DNA of 64,000 bases from Eubacterium sp. (GCA_017472565.1 JAFUPY010000018.1:1-64000); one strand, 5' to 3'; shown: positions 21,847-30,714, counted from the stretch's first letter. Notes: a model not told the origin generated them from the letters alone. Numbers and translations are program-made.

Positions 21847-24528
21847 CTACATGACTACATTTTTTGTAGGATCGCTAGGCTGAGCCAACCAGGAACTGAA
21901 GTCCTGAGGATGTGTCCAGATACCTTCTGGCGCACCTTCTGCAGGATATACTTTTACTAAAAATCCTCGCAGTGTGTAAGTTCCTACAACATCATTAAAT
22001 GGAGCATCCGCTTTGGTCAGCATGTTAACGTTGGTTTCCATCCAACCATGGGTCTTGGTCTGCAAGGTTTCCGGATTCCAGAAACGTTCCATGTAAACAA
22101 CCCCTGGCTTGATGCCTTCTGTTACAGAAACTACTGCACGAATCTTGCCTCGTTTGGACTCAACCCATGCCCACTGACCATCTTCCAGCCCATATTTTTC
22201 TGCATCATACGGATACATCCAAAGCTCCGGAATTGGATAGATCTCACGGAGCCAAGGAACATTCCGCAATGTATTATGGTGAAAAAATGGTACGCGTCCG
22301 CCAGTCATGACCAGCGGGAACTCTTTCGCTAATTTACCTTTGCTTCTTGGACTTTCTGCCGGTTCTAAATAGTATGGCAGAGGCTCATAATCCCTGGACG
22401 CTGGTGGCAGTTCACATTTTGCAAATGGCTGACCGGTTCGTCCCAGAGTAATCATACTCTCTACATAAACTTCACATTTTTTGGAAGGAGTTGGAAAGCC
22501 TTTTGGCAGATTGGTCTTTTCATCTGTCTGTTTGTAAACATAGTAGTCTTTCCATTCTTCTTTTGACATGTAAGTATATGGAGTCTGTTTCTTCAAATCT
22601 TCAAAAGTAAGACCTACACGGCCAAGGAAATGATCCCAAAGGTCGGTTACCTTATCCCAATATGGCAGGTCTTTGCCCATATATTCTGCGTCGAACGCCT
22701 TGGCACAGGCTTCATGTCCTAGCTCTCCGCAGCGTTTTGCAATCTTTGACCAGATCAACGTTTCATCCATGGTTTCCCACAGATGTGTTACCTGCTGTCT
22801 TGCACAAAGTGTATTGCATGTTTCTACGATCATATCTGTTTCCAGCCATTCTTCTGTTGGCAGCAGGATATCTGCGTAAGCAGAGAATGAGGTTGGATAC
22901 ATATACATATGTACAATGAAATCCAATTCATCAATGACTTTTTTCACCTTCTGGGCATCTGCAATGGCTGCAAGTTTATTCCCGGAACGGTCAATCCATA
23001 CTCTTGGTTTGTAAGGTTTTCCAGTTAATACTGCATCAAACACACTTGTGATATGGCCTGCATACCAAATATGAAGACCTTTATGTTCAATGCCACCCAG
23101 ACGCTTCTTCAGCTGTTCGTCTGGCAGGCGGTCTGCTGCGATTGGAACCGGATAGTTTGGCATATCAAAAACGCCACTTGTTTTGAATCTCTGTAACAGT
23201 GTACCAGGTTTTTCCACATTGCCCATCAACAGGTCTAAGGTGGCTGTTGCCATAGCTGCCTGTGTAGAGTTTGGTGTCTGGTCTGTACTTACACCGATTG
23301 CGATACCGCTTGGTGTATTTTCCGCATATAAGCGAATACCCGCTTCAATTTTTGCAGGATCCAGTTCGCAAAGCTCCGCTGCATATTCTAAGGTATAGGC
23401 TTCTGCCTGTTCCCAAAGAAGCTGGAAACCGGTCTTATATACTTTTCCATCTACTTCAAAAGTACCTGCAAGCACTGGCTCCAATGCATCGTTCCATGGA
23501 TATACCATTTCCTGCATACTGTTTGTCTTGGCATCCCATACCATAAAGGTATCTGGAATCTCTGGATCGTTGCTCACTTCTGCACGAACCAGCATCTTTG
23601 TTTCTACATCTACCAGATATGGCAGATTGGTCCACTTCATAACAAATTCCTCGTCATAAAGCTTCTGTTCCATAATATAGCGAATCCATGCCAGCATCAG
23701 CGCCACGTCTGTACCTGGTCTTACTGGAAGCCACACGTCTGCTTTTGCCGCGTCCGGTGTCAGACGAGGGTCGATAACAACGGTTTTCACACCATTAGCC
23801 CGGAGGTCCACAACCGCTCCACCACCGCTGGCTGGGCAGGAGTAGGATGGATCTGTTCCCCAAAGTACCAGTGTTTTGATCGGGGTATCCTGTGTGTCGT
23901 AGATTTCCAACGCATTGGAATCCGCAATACTTGGATCCACACCGCCATACATCATGGTATAAGCCAATACGCGTGGAAGATAGCACTGTGCACAGCCTGG
24001 TTCAAACCAGTTCGGAGTTCCAAAAATATTACAGAAGCGGGCAATACTCCAGATTTCAGGATTGCCGCCGCCACCTGTGGAACAAAATACAGTTTCTGCA
24101 CCATATTTTTCTCTGGTTTCCATCAGTTTATGAGCAATGATATCAATGGCTTTTTCCCAGGAAATACGACGCCATTTATTGGCACCACGTTTTCCTACAC
24201 GCATCATTGGATATTTATTTCTATTTGGATGATACAATGCCTGGATTCCAGACAAGCCCTTTGCACACATACGGCCCTTGCTCATGCGATCCTCCGGATT
24301 GCCTTCCAGCTTGATCACACGACCATTTTTTACCGTAGCAATCACCCCACAGTTGGCAATACATGCACGACAGCAGGTCTTTACTTTGCGGATTTCATCC
24401 TTCTGTTCCTTTTCCTTCACCACCTTGGACTTCTGGAACAAACCAGAACCACTAACGGCCTCATCCAATCCTTTTACGTTTGTTGCTGCAAGGAAATCCA
24501 TACTTGTAATAGAAACTTTTTCGCTCAT
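21847..24528 (-). CDS. Molybdopterin oxidoreductase, DMSO-reductase superfamily, substrate unknown (893 aa)
   Basis: A [4Fe-4S] motif Cys53-x2-Cys56-x3-Cys60-x27-Cys88 precedes the catalytic domains, followed by CAKG. A likely molybdenum-ligand loop reads GTPNWFEPGCAQCYLPR, where Cys179 or Cys182 could coordinate the metal. Further blocks are GTDPSYSCPASGGG and PTEEWLETDM in the middle and FWNPETLQTKTHGWMETNVN near the end in the cofactor-binding domain. The N-terminus TSMDFLAATNVKGL resembles a Tat signal whose twin arginines have been lost, so it is probably cytoplasmic. Relatives include anaerobic dehydroxylases and hydroxylation-type enzymes of gut bacteria, but the substrate is not shown. 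Confidence 0.9.
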   Translation of the reverse strand: MSEKVSITSMDFLAATNVKGLDEAVSGSGLFQKSKVVKEKEQKDEIRKVKTCCRACIANCGVIATVKNGRVIKLEGNPEDRMSKGRMCAKGLSGIQALYHPNRNKYPMMRVGKRGANKWRRISWEKAIDIIAHKLMETREKYGAETVFCSTGGGGNPEIWSIARFCNIFGTPNWFEPGCAQCYLPRVLAYTMMYGGVDPSIADSNALEIYDTQDTPIKTLVLWGTDPSYSCPASGGGAVVDLRANGVKTVVIDPRLTPDAAKADVWLPVRPGTDVALMLAWIRYIMEQKLYDEEFVMKWTNLPYLVDVETKMLVRAEVSNDPEIPDTFMVWDAKTNSMQEMVYPWNDALEPVLAGTFEVDGKVYKTGFQLLWEQAEAYTLEYAAELCELDPAKIEAGIRLYAENTPSGIAIGVSTDQTPNSTQAAMATATLDLLMGNVEKPGTLLQRFKTSGVFDMPNYPVPIAADRLPDEQLKKRLGGIEHKGLHIWYAGHITSVFDAVLTGKPYKPRVWIDRSGNKLAAIADAQKVKKVIDELDFIVHMYMYPTSFSAYADILLPTEEWLETDMIVETCNTLCARQQVTHLWETMDETLIWSKIAKRCGELGHEACAKAFDAEYMGKDLPYWDKVTDLWDHFLGRVGLTFEDLKKQTPYTYMSKEEWKDYYVYKQTDEKTNLPKGFPTPSKKCEVYVESMITLGRTGQPFAKCELPPASRDYEPLPYYLEPAESPRSKGKLAKEFPLVMTGGRVPFFHHNTLRNVPWLREIYPIPELWMYPYDAEKYGLEDGQWAWVESKRGKIRAVVSVTEGIKPGVVYMERFWNPETLQTKTHGWMETNVNMLTKADAPFNDVVGTYTLRGFLVKVYPAEGAPEGIWTHPQDFSSWLAQPSDPTKNVVM

Positions 24529-24610
24529 CCTTATCTTCCTTCCAAAATTGCTCTCTTTATCATTATCAGTTTCTTACATATACAATACCATACCAGATGC
24601 AAAAAGTCTT

Positions 24611-24640
24611 GGTATTTATTTGGTATACCAATTAAATACC
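24611..24640. promoter_or_regulatory. 30-bp palindrome upstream of the molybdoenzyme operon
   Basis: The sequence GGTATTTATTTGGTATACCA followed by ATTAAATACC is self-complementary at 28 of 30 positions, centred on GGTATACC. It lies 83-112 bases upstream of the catalytic gene's ATG, where an operator would be expected. Additional GGTAT words flank it on both sides (around 24580-24600 and 24675-24695). The regulator is not encoded next to it. Confidence 0.6.
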
Positions 24641-24744
24641 ATATGTTTTCCCTGCAGTCAAGTAGGCACTTTGTGGTAACTTTGGGTATTCCAGCTATAC
24701 AGTTCTTAGTGTTATATATTTTTTTATAAAGCTTCTCTAATATG

Positions 24745-24866
24745 AGTCACTGCATAGGCGTAGAAAAAGAGTAGGCGATGAAAAATCGCGTGAGGCTTGC
24801 GTCAGGACGACTGCGCTAACTGCGGCTATCGGAGTATTGTTTGAGCTGTCGGCCTTTTCTATAGAA
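24745..24866. other. Unexplained structured G+C-rich intergenic element
   Basis: Between the palindrome and the etfA terminator is a 120-base block with higher G+C than its surroundings and an exact hairpin GCGAT-GAAAA-ATCGC (24775-24789), then several TGCG/CGCA words. It has no ORF of note. It may be a small RNA, a degraded repeat or a leader element. I cannot name it. Confidence 0.4.
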
Positions 24867-24869
24867 AAC

Positions 24870-24899
24870 AAAAACAGCAGCCTTTCGACTGCTGTTTTT
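24870..24899. terminator. Terminator of the butyrate operon
   Basis: AAAAACAGCAG (24870-24880) pairs with CTGCTGTTTTT (24889-24899). On the minus strand it is 12 bases beyond the etfA stop and is followed by TGTTTTC, a typical intrinsic terminator; it works in both directions. Confidence 0.85.
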
Positions 24900-24910
24900 A
24901 AAAGTTTTTA

Positions 24911-25975
24911 CTATTTGTTTGCGATAGCTGCTTTGATAGCTGCTGTTAACTGTGGAACGATCTTGTTTAAATCGCCTACTACACCGTAGTCAGCTACATC
25001 AAAGATTGGAGCATCTTCATCTTTGTTGATTGCGATGATGATGTCAGATTCTTCCATACCTGCTACGTGCTGGATTGCACCAGAGATACCGATAGCGAAG
25101 TATACTAATGGACGAACAGTTTTACCTGTCTGACCAACCTGAAGATCTTTTGGTTTCCATCCAGAATCAACTACTGCACGAGAACAGGATACTGTACCGC
25201 CGATTGCATCAGCAAGATCCTGAAGGATTGCAAAGTTTTCTGGAGAGCCAACACCACGACCACCAGAAACAAGGATTTTAGCATCCATGATATCTACTGT
25301 ATCTTTTACGTGTTTTACGATGTCGAGGATTTCAACGTATTTGTTGTTTTCTTCGAAACCTGGATTGTAGTTGATGATTTCAGCTTTCGCGCCTACTTTT
25401 GGTTCGATTTTCTGCATAACGCCTGGACGAACTGTAGCCATCTGTGGACGGTTGTCTGGGCAAGCGATTGTAGCGATTGTGTTACCACCGAATGCAGGAC
25501 GAGTCATCAGTAACTGTTTGTGTTTCTGTTCTCTGCCTGGGATTGGGTTTAATGGGAAATCACCAATTTCAAGTAATGTACAGTCAGCTGTAAGACCTGT
25601 TTCTACACGTGCAGAAACACATGGACCTAAGTCACGTCCGATCGCTGTTGCACCAACTAACATGATTTCTGGTTTGAACTCATTGATTACGCTTGAAAGA
25701 GCGTGTGTATATGGTTCTGTTCTATAATTTTTTAAGATTGGGTCATCTACTAAGATAACTTTATCTGCGCCGTATTCAGCTAATTTGTCAGCAAGTCCTG
25801 CGATGTCAGAACCTACTACCACAGCTACAACCTTTGCATCATCTAATTCTGCTGCAAGTCTTGTACCTTCACTTACTAATTCTAAAGCGATGCCGCTTAA
25901 TTCATTATCAACCTGTTCAGCAAAAACGTATACGTCTTTGTACTGAGCAATTGTTTCGTTTGTCATTGCTGCCAT
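24911..25975 (-). CDS. etfA: Electron-transfer flavoprotein, alpha subunit
   Basis: A 354-aa protein starting MAAMTNETIAQYKDVYVFAE. The N-terminal Rossmann domain has ELVSEGTRLAAELDDAKVVA; the C-terminal FAD-binding domain has ILVSGGRGVGSPENF, VGQTGKTVRPLVYFAIGISG and AINKDEDAPIFDVADYGVVGDL, all hallmarks of EtfA. With EtfB and Bcd it forms the bifurcating butyryl-CoA dehydrogenase complex that couples crotonyl-CoA reduction to ferredoxin reduction. Gene order etfB-etfA after bcd is the usual one. Confidence 0.97.
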   Translation of the reverse strand: MAAMTNETIAQYKDVYVFAEQVDNELSGIALELVSEGTRLAAELDDAKVVAVVVGSDIAGLADKLAEYGADKVILVDDPILKNYRTEPYTHALSSVINEFKPEIMLVGATAIGRDLGPCVSARVETGLTADCTLLEIGDFPLNPIPGREQKHKQLLMTRPAFGGNTIATIACPDNRPQMATVRPGVMQKIEPKVGAKAEIINYNPGFEENNKYVEILDIVKHVKDTVDIMDAKILVSGGRGVGSPENFAILQDLADAIGGTVSCSRAVVDSGWKPKDLQVGQTGKTVRPLVYFAIGISGAIQHVAGMEESDIIIAINKDEDAPIFDVADYGVVGDLNKIVPQLTAAIKAAIANK

Positions 25976-25998
25976 TGTTATTCACCACTTTCCTTTTC

Positions 25999-26784
25999 TT
26001 AGATTACATGTTTTGTTAATAATTTGTCCATGATGTAGTCTACAGATTCTTCTGGTGTATCAAGAACAACTTTTTCACCAGCGCCTTTTCTAACTTTGTC
26101 AGAAGCTCTAGCGATCTTTGTTGGAGAACCGTTAAGACCAATGTTTGCATCATCAACATCAATTAAGTCGTTTCTACCCCAAACTGTGATTTCTGCATCA
26201 TATGCATCGAAAATACCACCTGGAGTCATGTAACGTGGATCATTTAATTCAGCTAATGCTGTAAGTAAGCAAGGCATCTGAGCCTTAACTACATGATATC
26301 TGTCATCGTATTCACGACGGATTACTAAGCTGTCGCCTTCAACCTGGATTTCTCTTGTGTAAGAGATAACTGGAAGACCAAGGTGTTCTGCGATCTGTGG
26401 ACCAACCTGAGCTGTGTCACCGTCAATCGCCTGACGACCTGTGATGATTACATCGTAATCTAATTTTCTAATACCACCTGCAAGTGTTGTAGATGTAGCC
26501 CAAGTATCAGCACCACCTAAACATCTGTCTGTGATAAGAATACCTTTGTCTGCGCCCATAGCCATAGCTTCACGAAGAACTTCTTCTGCTTTTGGAAGAC
26601 CCATTGTGATTGCTGTAACTTCTGCGCCATACTGATCTTTTAATCTAAGAGCTGCTTCTAAACCAGCTTTATCATCTGGGTTCATGATTGTGAGCATAGC
26701 TCCTCTGTTAAGGGTACCATCTGGGATGAACTGTACTCCACCTGCTGTATCAGGTACCTGTTTAATACATACTATAACCTTCAT
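25999..26784 (-). CDS. etfB: Electron-transfer flavoprotein, beta subunit
   Basis: A 261-aa protein starting MKVIVCIKQVPDTAGGVQF, with MNPDDKAGLEAALRLKDQYG, the AMP/FAD-binding stretch VITGRQAIDGDTAQVGPQIA and the EtfB signature around MPCLLTALAELNDPRYMTP. It pairs with EtfA, which begins 23 bases downstream. In bifurcating ETFs EtfB binds the FAD that splits the electron pair from NADH. Confidence 0.97.
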   Translation of the reverse strand: MKVIVCIKQVPDTAGGVQFIPDGTLNRGAMLTIMNPDDKAGLEAALRLKDQYGAEVTAITMGLPKAEEVLREAMAMGADKGILITDRCLGGADTWATSTTLAGGIRKLDYDVIITGRQAIDGDTAQVGPQIAEHLGLPVISYTREIQVEGDSLVIRREYDDRYHVVKAQMPCLLTALAELNDPRYMTPGGIFDAYDAEITVWGRNDLIDVDDANIGLNGSPTKIARASDKVRKGAGEKVVLDTPEESVDYIMDKLLTKHVI

Positions 26785-26802
26785 TGAGATTTGCCTCCTG
26801 AT

Positions 26803-27954
26803 TTACTTCAAAATATTAGCTGAGATTACCATACGCTGAACTTCAGATGTACCTTCGTAGATTTCTGTGATCTTAGCATCACGCATCATACGTTCAACAT
26901 CGTATTCTCTGATGTAACCGTAACCACCGTGTAACTGAACAGCTTTTGTTGTTGTTTCCATAGCAACTTCTGCTGCACATAATTTAGCCATAGCTGCTTC
27001 AAGACCATATTCTTTCTGAGTGTCTTTTGCTTTTGCAGCACGGTAAACCATTAACTGAGCAGCTTTACATTTTGTAGCCATTTCAGCAAGCTGGAACTGT
27101 GTGTTCTGGAACTGAGCGATTGTTTTGCCGAACTGTTTTCTTTCTTTTGTATAAGCGATAGTTGCTTCTAAAGCACCCTCTGCTAAACCAAGAGCCTGAG
27201 CAGCGATACCGATACGTCCGCCGTCAAGTGTATGCATAGCTACGCCAAAACCTTTACCCTTCTGTCCAAGTAAGTTTTCTTTTGGAATACGGCAATCCTG
27301 GAAGATTAATTCGTATGTTGCTGAACCACGGATACCCATTTTCTTTTCTTTTGTACCAAATGTGAATCCTGGTGTTCCTTTTTCAACAATAAATGCAGAG
27401 ATTTCTTTCTGTTTACGACCGCGTTTTTCAACTGTACCTGTTACAGCGATTACGATATAAACATCTGCATAATAACCGTTTGTGATGAAGCATTTAGATC
27501 CGTTAAGAACCCATTCGTCACCATCTAAAACAGCTTTTGTCTGCTGACCCTGAGCATCTGTACCAGCACCTGGTTCTGTTAAACCGAAAGCACCGATTTT
27601 TCTACCAGCTGCAAGGTCTGGTAAGTATTTCATTTTCTGTTCTTCTGTACCATATGTTAAGATAGGGTCACAGCAAAGAGATGTATGTGCAGATACGATA
27701 ACGCCTGTTGTACCACAAACTTTAGATAATTCTTCTACACACATAGCGTATGTGAGGATATCTGCACCCTGTCCACCATACTGTTTTGGAATTGGAATAC
27801 CCATGAAACCAGCTTTTGCCATTTTTTCTACTGTTTCAACTGGGAATCTTTCTTCTTCATCAACTTCCTGAGCGAGAGGTTTAACTTCTGTTTCTGAGAA
27901 TTCTTTGAAAAGAGTTCTTGCCATCTCATGTTTTTTGCTTAACGCGAAATCCAT
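26803..27954 (-). CDS. bcd: Butyryl-CoA dehydrogenase
   Basis: Starts at MDFALSKKHEMARTLF behind TGGAGGAAAA; the longer ORF upstream is rejected. The product is 383 aa, an acyl-CoA dehydrogenase with GAFGLTEPGAGTDAQGQQT, RIGIAAQALGLAEGALE and the catalytic-region signature QLHGGYGYIREYDVERMMRD. In this operon it reduces crotonyl-CoA to butyryl-CoA with EtfAB, with which it co-localises. Confidence 0.96.
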   Translation of the reverse strand: MDFALSKKHEMARTLFKEFSETEVKPLAQEVDEEERFPVETVEKMAKAGFMGIPIPKQYGGQGADILTYAMCVEELSKVCGTTGVIVSAHTSLCCDPILTYGTEEQKMKYLPDLAAGRKIGAFGLTEPGAGTDAQGQQTKAVLDGDEWVLNGSKCFITNGYYADVYIVIAVTGTVEKRGRKQKEISAFIVEKGTPGFTFGTKEKKMGIRGSATYELIFQDCRIPKENLLGQKGKGFGVAMHTLDGGRIGIAAQALGLAEGALEATIAYTKERKQFGKTIAQFQNTQFQLAEMATKCKAAQLMVYRAAKAKDTQKEYGLEAAMAKLCAAEVAMETTTKAVQLHGGYGYIREYDVERMMRDAKITEIYEGTSEVQRMVISANILK

Positions 27955-28069
27955 TCTTTTTTTCCTCCATTTTTCATAATTAGCCCCAATACACGCGAAG
28001 CTTGTGTTTATACGCACATTCACACAGCCCCTATTTTATATAGTGTATTGCCACTAATAAAATACAAAA

Positions 28070-28909
28070 TTATTTGCTGTAATCATAGAAACCTTTGCCT
28101 GTTTTGCATCCAAGATAACCTGCACGAACCATTTTTCTAAGTAATGGTGCTGGACGGTATTTTGGATCGCCTGTTTCTGCAAAGATAACTTCCATGATAG
28201 CAAGGCAGATATCCAGACCAATGAAGTCACCTAACTGTAAAGGTCCCATTGGGTGGTTTGCGCCTAATTTCATAGCAGTATCAATGTCTTCAACGGTAGC
28301 AACACCTGCTTCTAATACGCAGATACCTTCGTTGATCATTGGAACTAAGATTCTGTTTACAACAAAACCTGCTGCTTCGTTAACCTGTACAGGAACTTTG
28401 CCGATTTCTTTAGAGATTTCAACGATTTTGTCTCTAAGATCATCTGGTGTATTTGCTCCCTGGATAACTTCTACCAATTTCATTACAGGTGCTGGATTGA
28501 AGAAATGCATACCGATAACTGGTCTGTCAAGTCCTGCTCCGATTTCTGTAATAGAAAGAGAAGAAGTATTTGTTGCAAAAATACATGTTGCTGGAACGAT
28601 TGCAGATAATTCTTTGAATGTCTGTTTTTTCACTTCCATTACTTCCAAAGCTGCTTCAACAACCAGATCAGCATCTGTACAGATGTCTTTTGTACCTGTT
28701 GTGATTTTTGCTAAGATAGCATCTGCATCAGCCTGGTCCATTTTACCTTTTGCAACTCTCTTTTCGAAGCCTTTCGCAATTTTGTTTTTGCCGTTAGCTG
28801 CGAATTCGTCATTGATGTCACATAAGTAAACTTCGTAACCTTCAACCTGTGCGAATGCCTGTGCGATACCTGAGCCCATTGTGCCGGCTCCAATAATACC
28901 AACTTTCAT
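28070..28909 (-). CDS. hbd: 3-hydroxybutyryl-CoA dehydrogenase
   Basis: A 279-aa protein with the NAD-binding start [20 protein letters not shown], then [19 protein letters not shown], the active-site [19 protein letters not shown] and [20 protein letters not shown] at the C-terminus. It catalyses acetoacetyl-CoA to 3-hydroxybutyryl-CoA. It has a strong AAGGAGGA ribosome binding site. The next enzyme, crotonase, is not encoded here. Confidence 0.97.
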   Translation of the reverse strand: MKVGIIGAGTMGSGIAQAFAQVEGYEVYLCDINDEFAANGKNKIAKGFEKRVAKGKMDQADADAILAKITTGTKDICTDADLVVEAALEVMEVKKQTFKELSAIVPATCIFATNTSSLSITEIGAGLDRPVIGMHFFNPAPVMKLVEVIQGANTPDDLRDKIVEISKEIGKVPVQVNEAAGFVVNRILVPMINEGICVLEAGVATVEDIDTAMKLGANHPMGPLQLGDFIGLDICLAIMEVIFAETGDPKYRPAPLLRKMVRAGYLGCKTGKGFYDYSK

Positions 28910-29129
28910 GATACATCCTCCTTAAAATGAAATATATGCACTAAATATGAAATCCCCCGACTGCCATACCAAAACAATCAATTCCATAGATTTAGTCGCG
29001 AACTCCTGCTAGAAAGTCTCATGATAACTCTCAACTGAAAACCTTCTGTACGGATAATTCTATGGGAAGCGTATTTCAACCTCCCATAGACAATGTATTA
29101 AAACTTACTATGAATCGTATTACAGAATC
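28910..29129 (-). other. hbd-thl spacer with hairpin
   Basis: The 220-base gap between thl and hbd contains no gene; it is longer than the other gaps in the cluster. It holds an exact inverted repeat TCTATGGGA (29059-29067) and TCCCATAGA (29082-29090). Without a U run it looks more like an mRNA processing or stability hairpin than a terminator. Confidence 0.6.
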
Positions 29130-30320
29130 TTATGCTTCTTTCTTAACGATTGTAGCACAGCCCATACCGCCGCCGATACATAATGTAGCAAGACCGTATG
29201 CATCGCCTTCTTTTTCCTGTAATTCATGTAACAGAGTTACAAGGATACGGCATCCGGAAGCACCTACTGGATGTCCAAGAGCGATAGCGCCACCCTTTGG
29301 ATTTAATTTAGCAAGGTCGAAGCCAAGTTCTTTACCAACTGCTACAGACTGCGCTGCAAAAGCTTCGTTTGCTTCGATAACATCGATGTCGTCCATTTCA
29401 AGACCAGCAATCTTTAATGCTTTTCTTGTAGCTGGAACTGGTCCGATACCCATGATTTTTGGATCGCATCCTGCAAGAGCACCAGATACGAAAGTAGCCA
29501 TTGGTTTGATACCAAGTTCGATTGCTTTTTCTTCGCTCATAACAACGACTGCTGCTGCACCATCGTTGATACCGGAAGCGTTACCAGCTGTTACTAAGCC
29601 GCCTTCTTTACCGGAGCAGCATTTTAATTTGCCAAGTGTTTCAGCTGTTGTTCCCGCACGAGGACCTTCGTCTTTTGTGATCATAACAACATCTTTTTTC
29701 ACTTTTACTGGTACTGGAACGATTTCTGCATCGAATCCGCCAGCTTCCTGAGCTGCTACTGCTTTCTGCTGAGAAGCTGCTGCAAACTCATCTAATTCTT
29801 CTCTTGTTAATCCCCACTGATCGCAGATGTTTTCAGCTGTGATCATCATGTGGTAGTTGTTGAATGCATCCCATAATGCATCGTTAACCATTGTATCGAT
29901 AATTGTAGAGTTGTTCATTCTGTAACCAAAACGAGCTTTTTTCAGAGCGTATGGAGCCATGGACATGTTTTCCATACCACCAGCTACAACGATATCAGCC
30001 TGTCCAGCCATGATCATGTTAGCAGCTTCGTTAACACATTTAAGACCAGAACCACATACAACGTTTAATGTGAATGCAGGTGTTTCTTCTGGTAAACCAG
30101 CTTTGATCATTGCCTGACGAGCAACGTTCTGTCCCTGGGAAGCCTGGATAACGCAACCCATCATTACTTCGTCAACCATTTCTGGAGCTACGCCAGCTCT
30201 GTTCAGAGCTTCTTTGATAACGATAGCACCTAATTCAACAGCTGGTGTGTTACCGAACTGTCCGCCCATTTTGCCGATTGCTGTACGACAAGCGCCAGCT
30301 AATACTACTTTTTTTGCCAT
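29130..30320 (-). CDS. thlA: Acetyl-CoA acetyltransferase (thiolase)
   Basis: A 396-aa thiolase. The N-terminal block MAKKVVLAGACRTAIGKMGG is followed by the catalytic Cys in LNVVCGSGLKCVNEA near residue 88, the active-site His in GGAIALGHPVGASGCRIL near 350 and the final Cys in ATLCIGGGMGCATIV near 382. It condenses two acetyl-CoA to acetoacetyl-CoA, the first step of the butyrate pathway. It is the first gene of the cluster and lies behind a promoter region with Rex-like sites. Confidence 0.97.
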   Translation of the reverse strand: MAKKVVLAGACRTAIGKMGGQFGNTPAVELGAIVIKEALNRAGVAPEMVDEVMMGCVIQASQGQNVARQAMIKAGLPEETPAFTLNVVCGSGLKCVNEAANMIMAGQADIVVAGGMENMSMAPYALKKARFGYRMNNSTIIDTMVNDALWDAFNNYHMMITAENICDQWGLTREELDEFAAASQQKAVAAQEAGGFDAEIVPVPVKVKKDVVMITKDEGPRAGTTAETLGKLKCCSGKEGGLVTAGNASGINDGAAAVVVMSEEKAIELGIKPMATFVSGALAGCDPKIMGIGPVPATRKALKIAGLEMDDIDVIEANEAFAAQSVAVGKELGFDLAKLNPKGGAIALGHPVGASGCRILVTLLHELQEKEGDAYGLATLCIGGGMGCATIVKKEA

Positions 30321-30392
30321 TTTTTTGTCTCTCCTTCTTAATTAATTATTATCCCTCTAGTCTGAACTTTAAAAATTACCCTAGATAAGACA

Positions 30393-30421
30393 ATTTTAGC
30401 ACTCGGGGTATGAATATGCAA
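30393..30421 (-). promoter_or_regulatory. thl promoter, proximal
   Basis: On the minus strand TTGCAT (30416-30421) and TAAAAT (30393-30398) are 17 bases apart, 73 bases upstream of the thl ATG. Confidence 0.65.
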
Positions 30422-30470
30422 GAATTGCCTTTGTATCTCATAAAAAATTTATGAAACTCTCGGGTGCTTA

Positions 30471-30498
30471 TTGATAAAGTTTTAACAATGTATGTCAA
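30471..30498 (-). promoter_or_regulatory. Promoter overlapped by a Rex-like box
   Basis: On the minus strand TTGACA (30493-30498) and TATCAA (30471-30476) are separated by 16 bases. The spacer and -10 are occupied by TTGTTAAAACTTTATCAA (30471-30488), close to the clostridial Rex consensus TTGTTAA-N4-TTAACAA. Rex is a redox-sensing repressor of fermentation genes that leaves DNA when NADH is high, so binding here would block this promoter. Confidence 0.6.
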
Positions 30499-30648
30499 GT
30501 CCACAAATTCTCCCATTTTCAGTCTTGACCTTATCACTTTATCACAGTTTTACGGGATTTTCAATAGTTATAGACAAGATTTTTGATTTCAGAATTGTTT
30601 CTGTTTTCAGATTTTCCCGACATAAAATCTTGCATTTTGCACGATTTA

Positions 30649-30666
30649 TTGTTAATCCTTTAACAG
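30649..30666. promoter_or_regulatory. Second Rex-like box
   Basis: TTGTTAATCCTTTAACAG matches the palindrome TTGTTAA-N4-TTAACAA at all but the last base. It lies about 330 bases upstream of thl, just past the serS terminator. Confidence 0.55.
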
Positions 30667-30674
30667 CATAGTGT

Positions 30675-30714
30675 AAAAAAATAGAGCTGCCAAATATCTA
30701 CAGCTCTATTTTTT
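30675..30714. terminator. serS terminator
   Basis: AAAATAGAGCTG and CAGCTCTATTTT form a strong hairpin eight bases beyond the serS stop on the minus strand, with a T run after it. Confidence 0.85.

Noticed and set aside
24130..24729. 199-aa plus-strand ORF antisense to the molybdoenzyme gene
   Set aside because: The minus-strand gene is clear from its motifs, and this ORF has no domain features and crosses the upstream palindrome.
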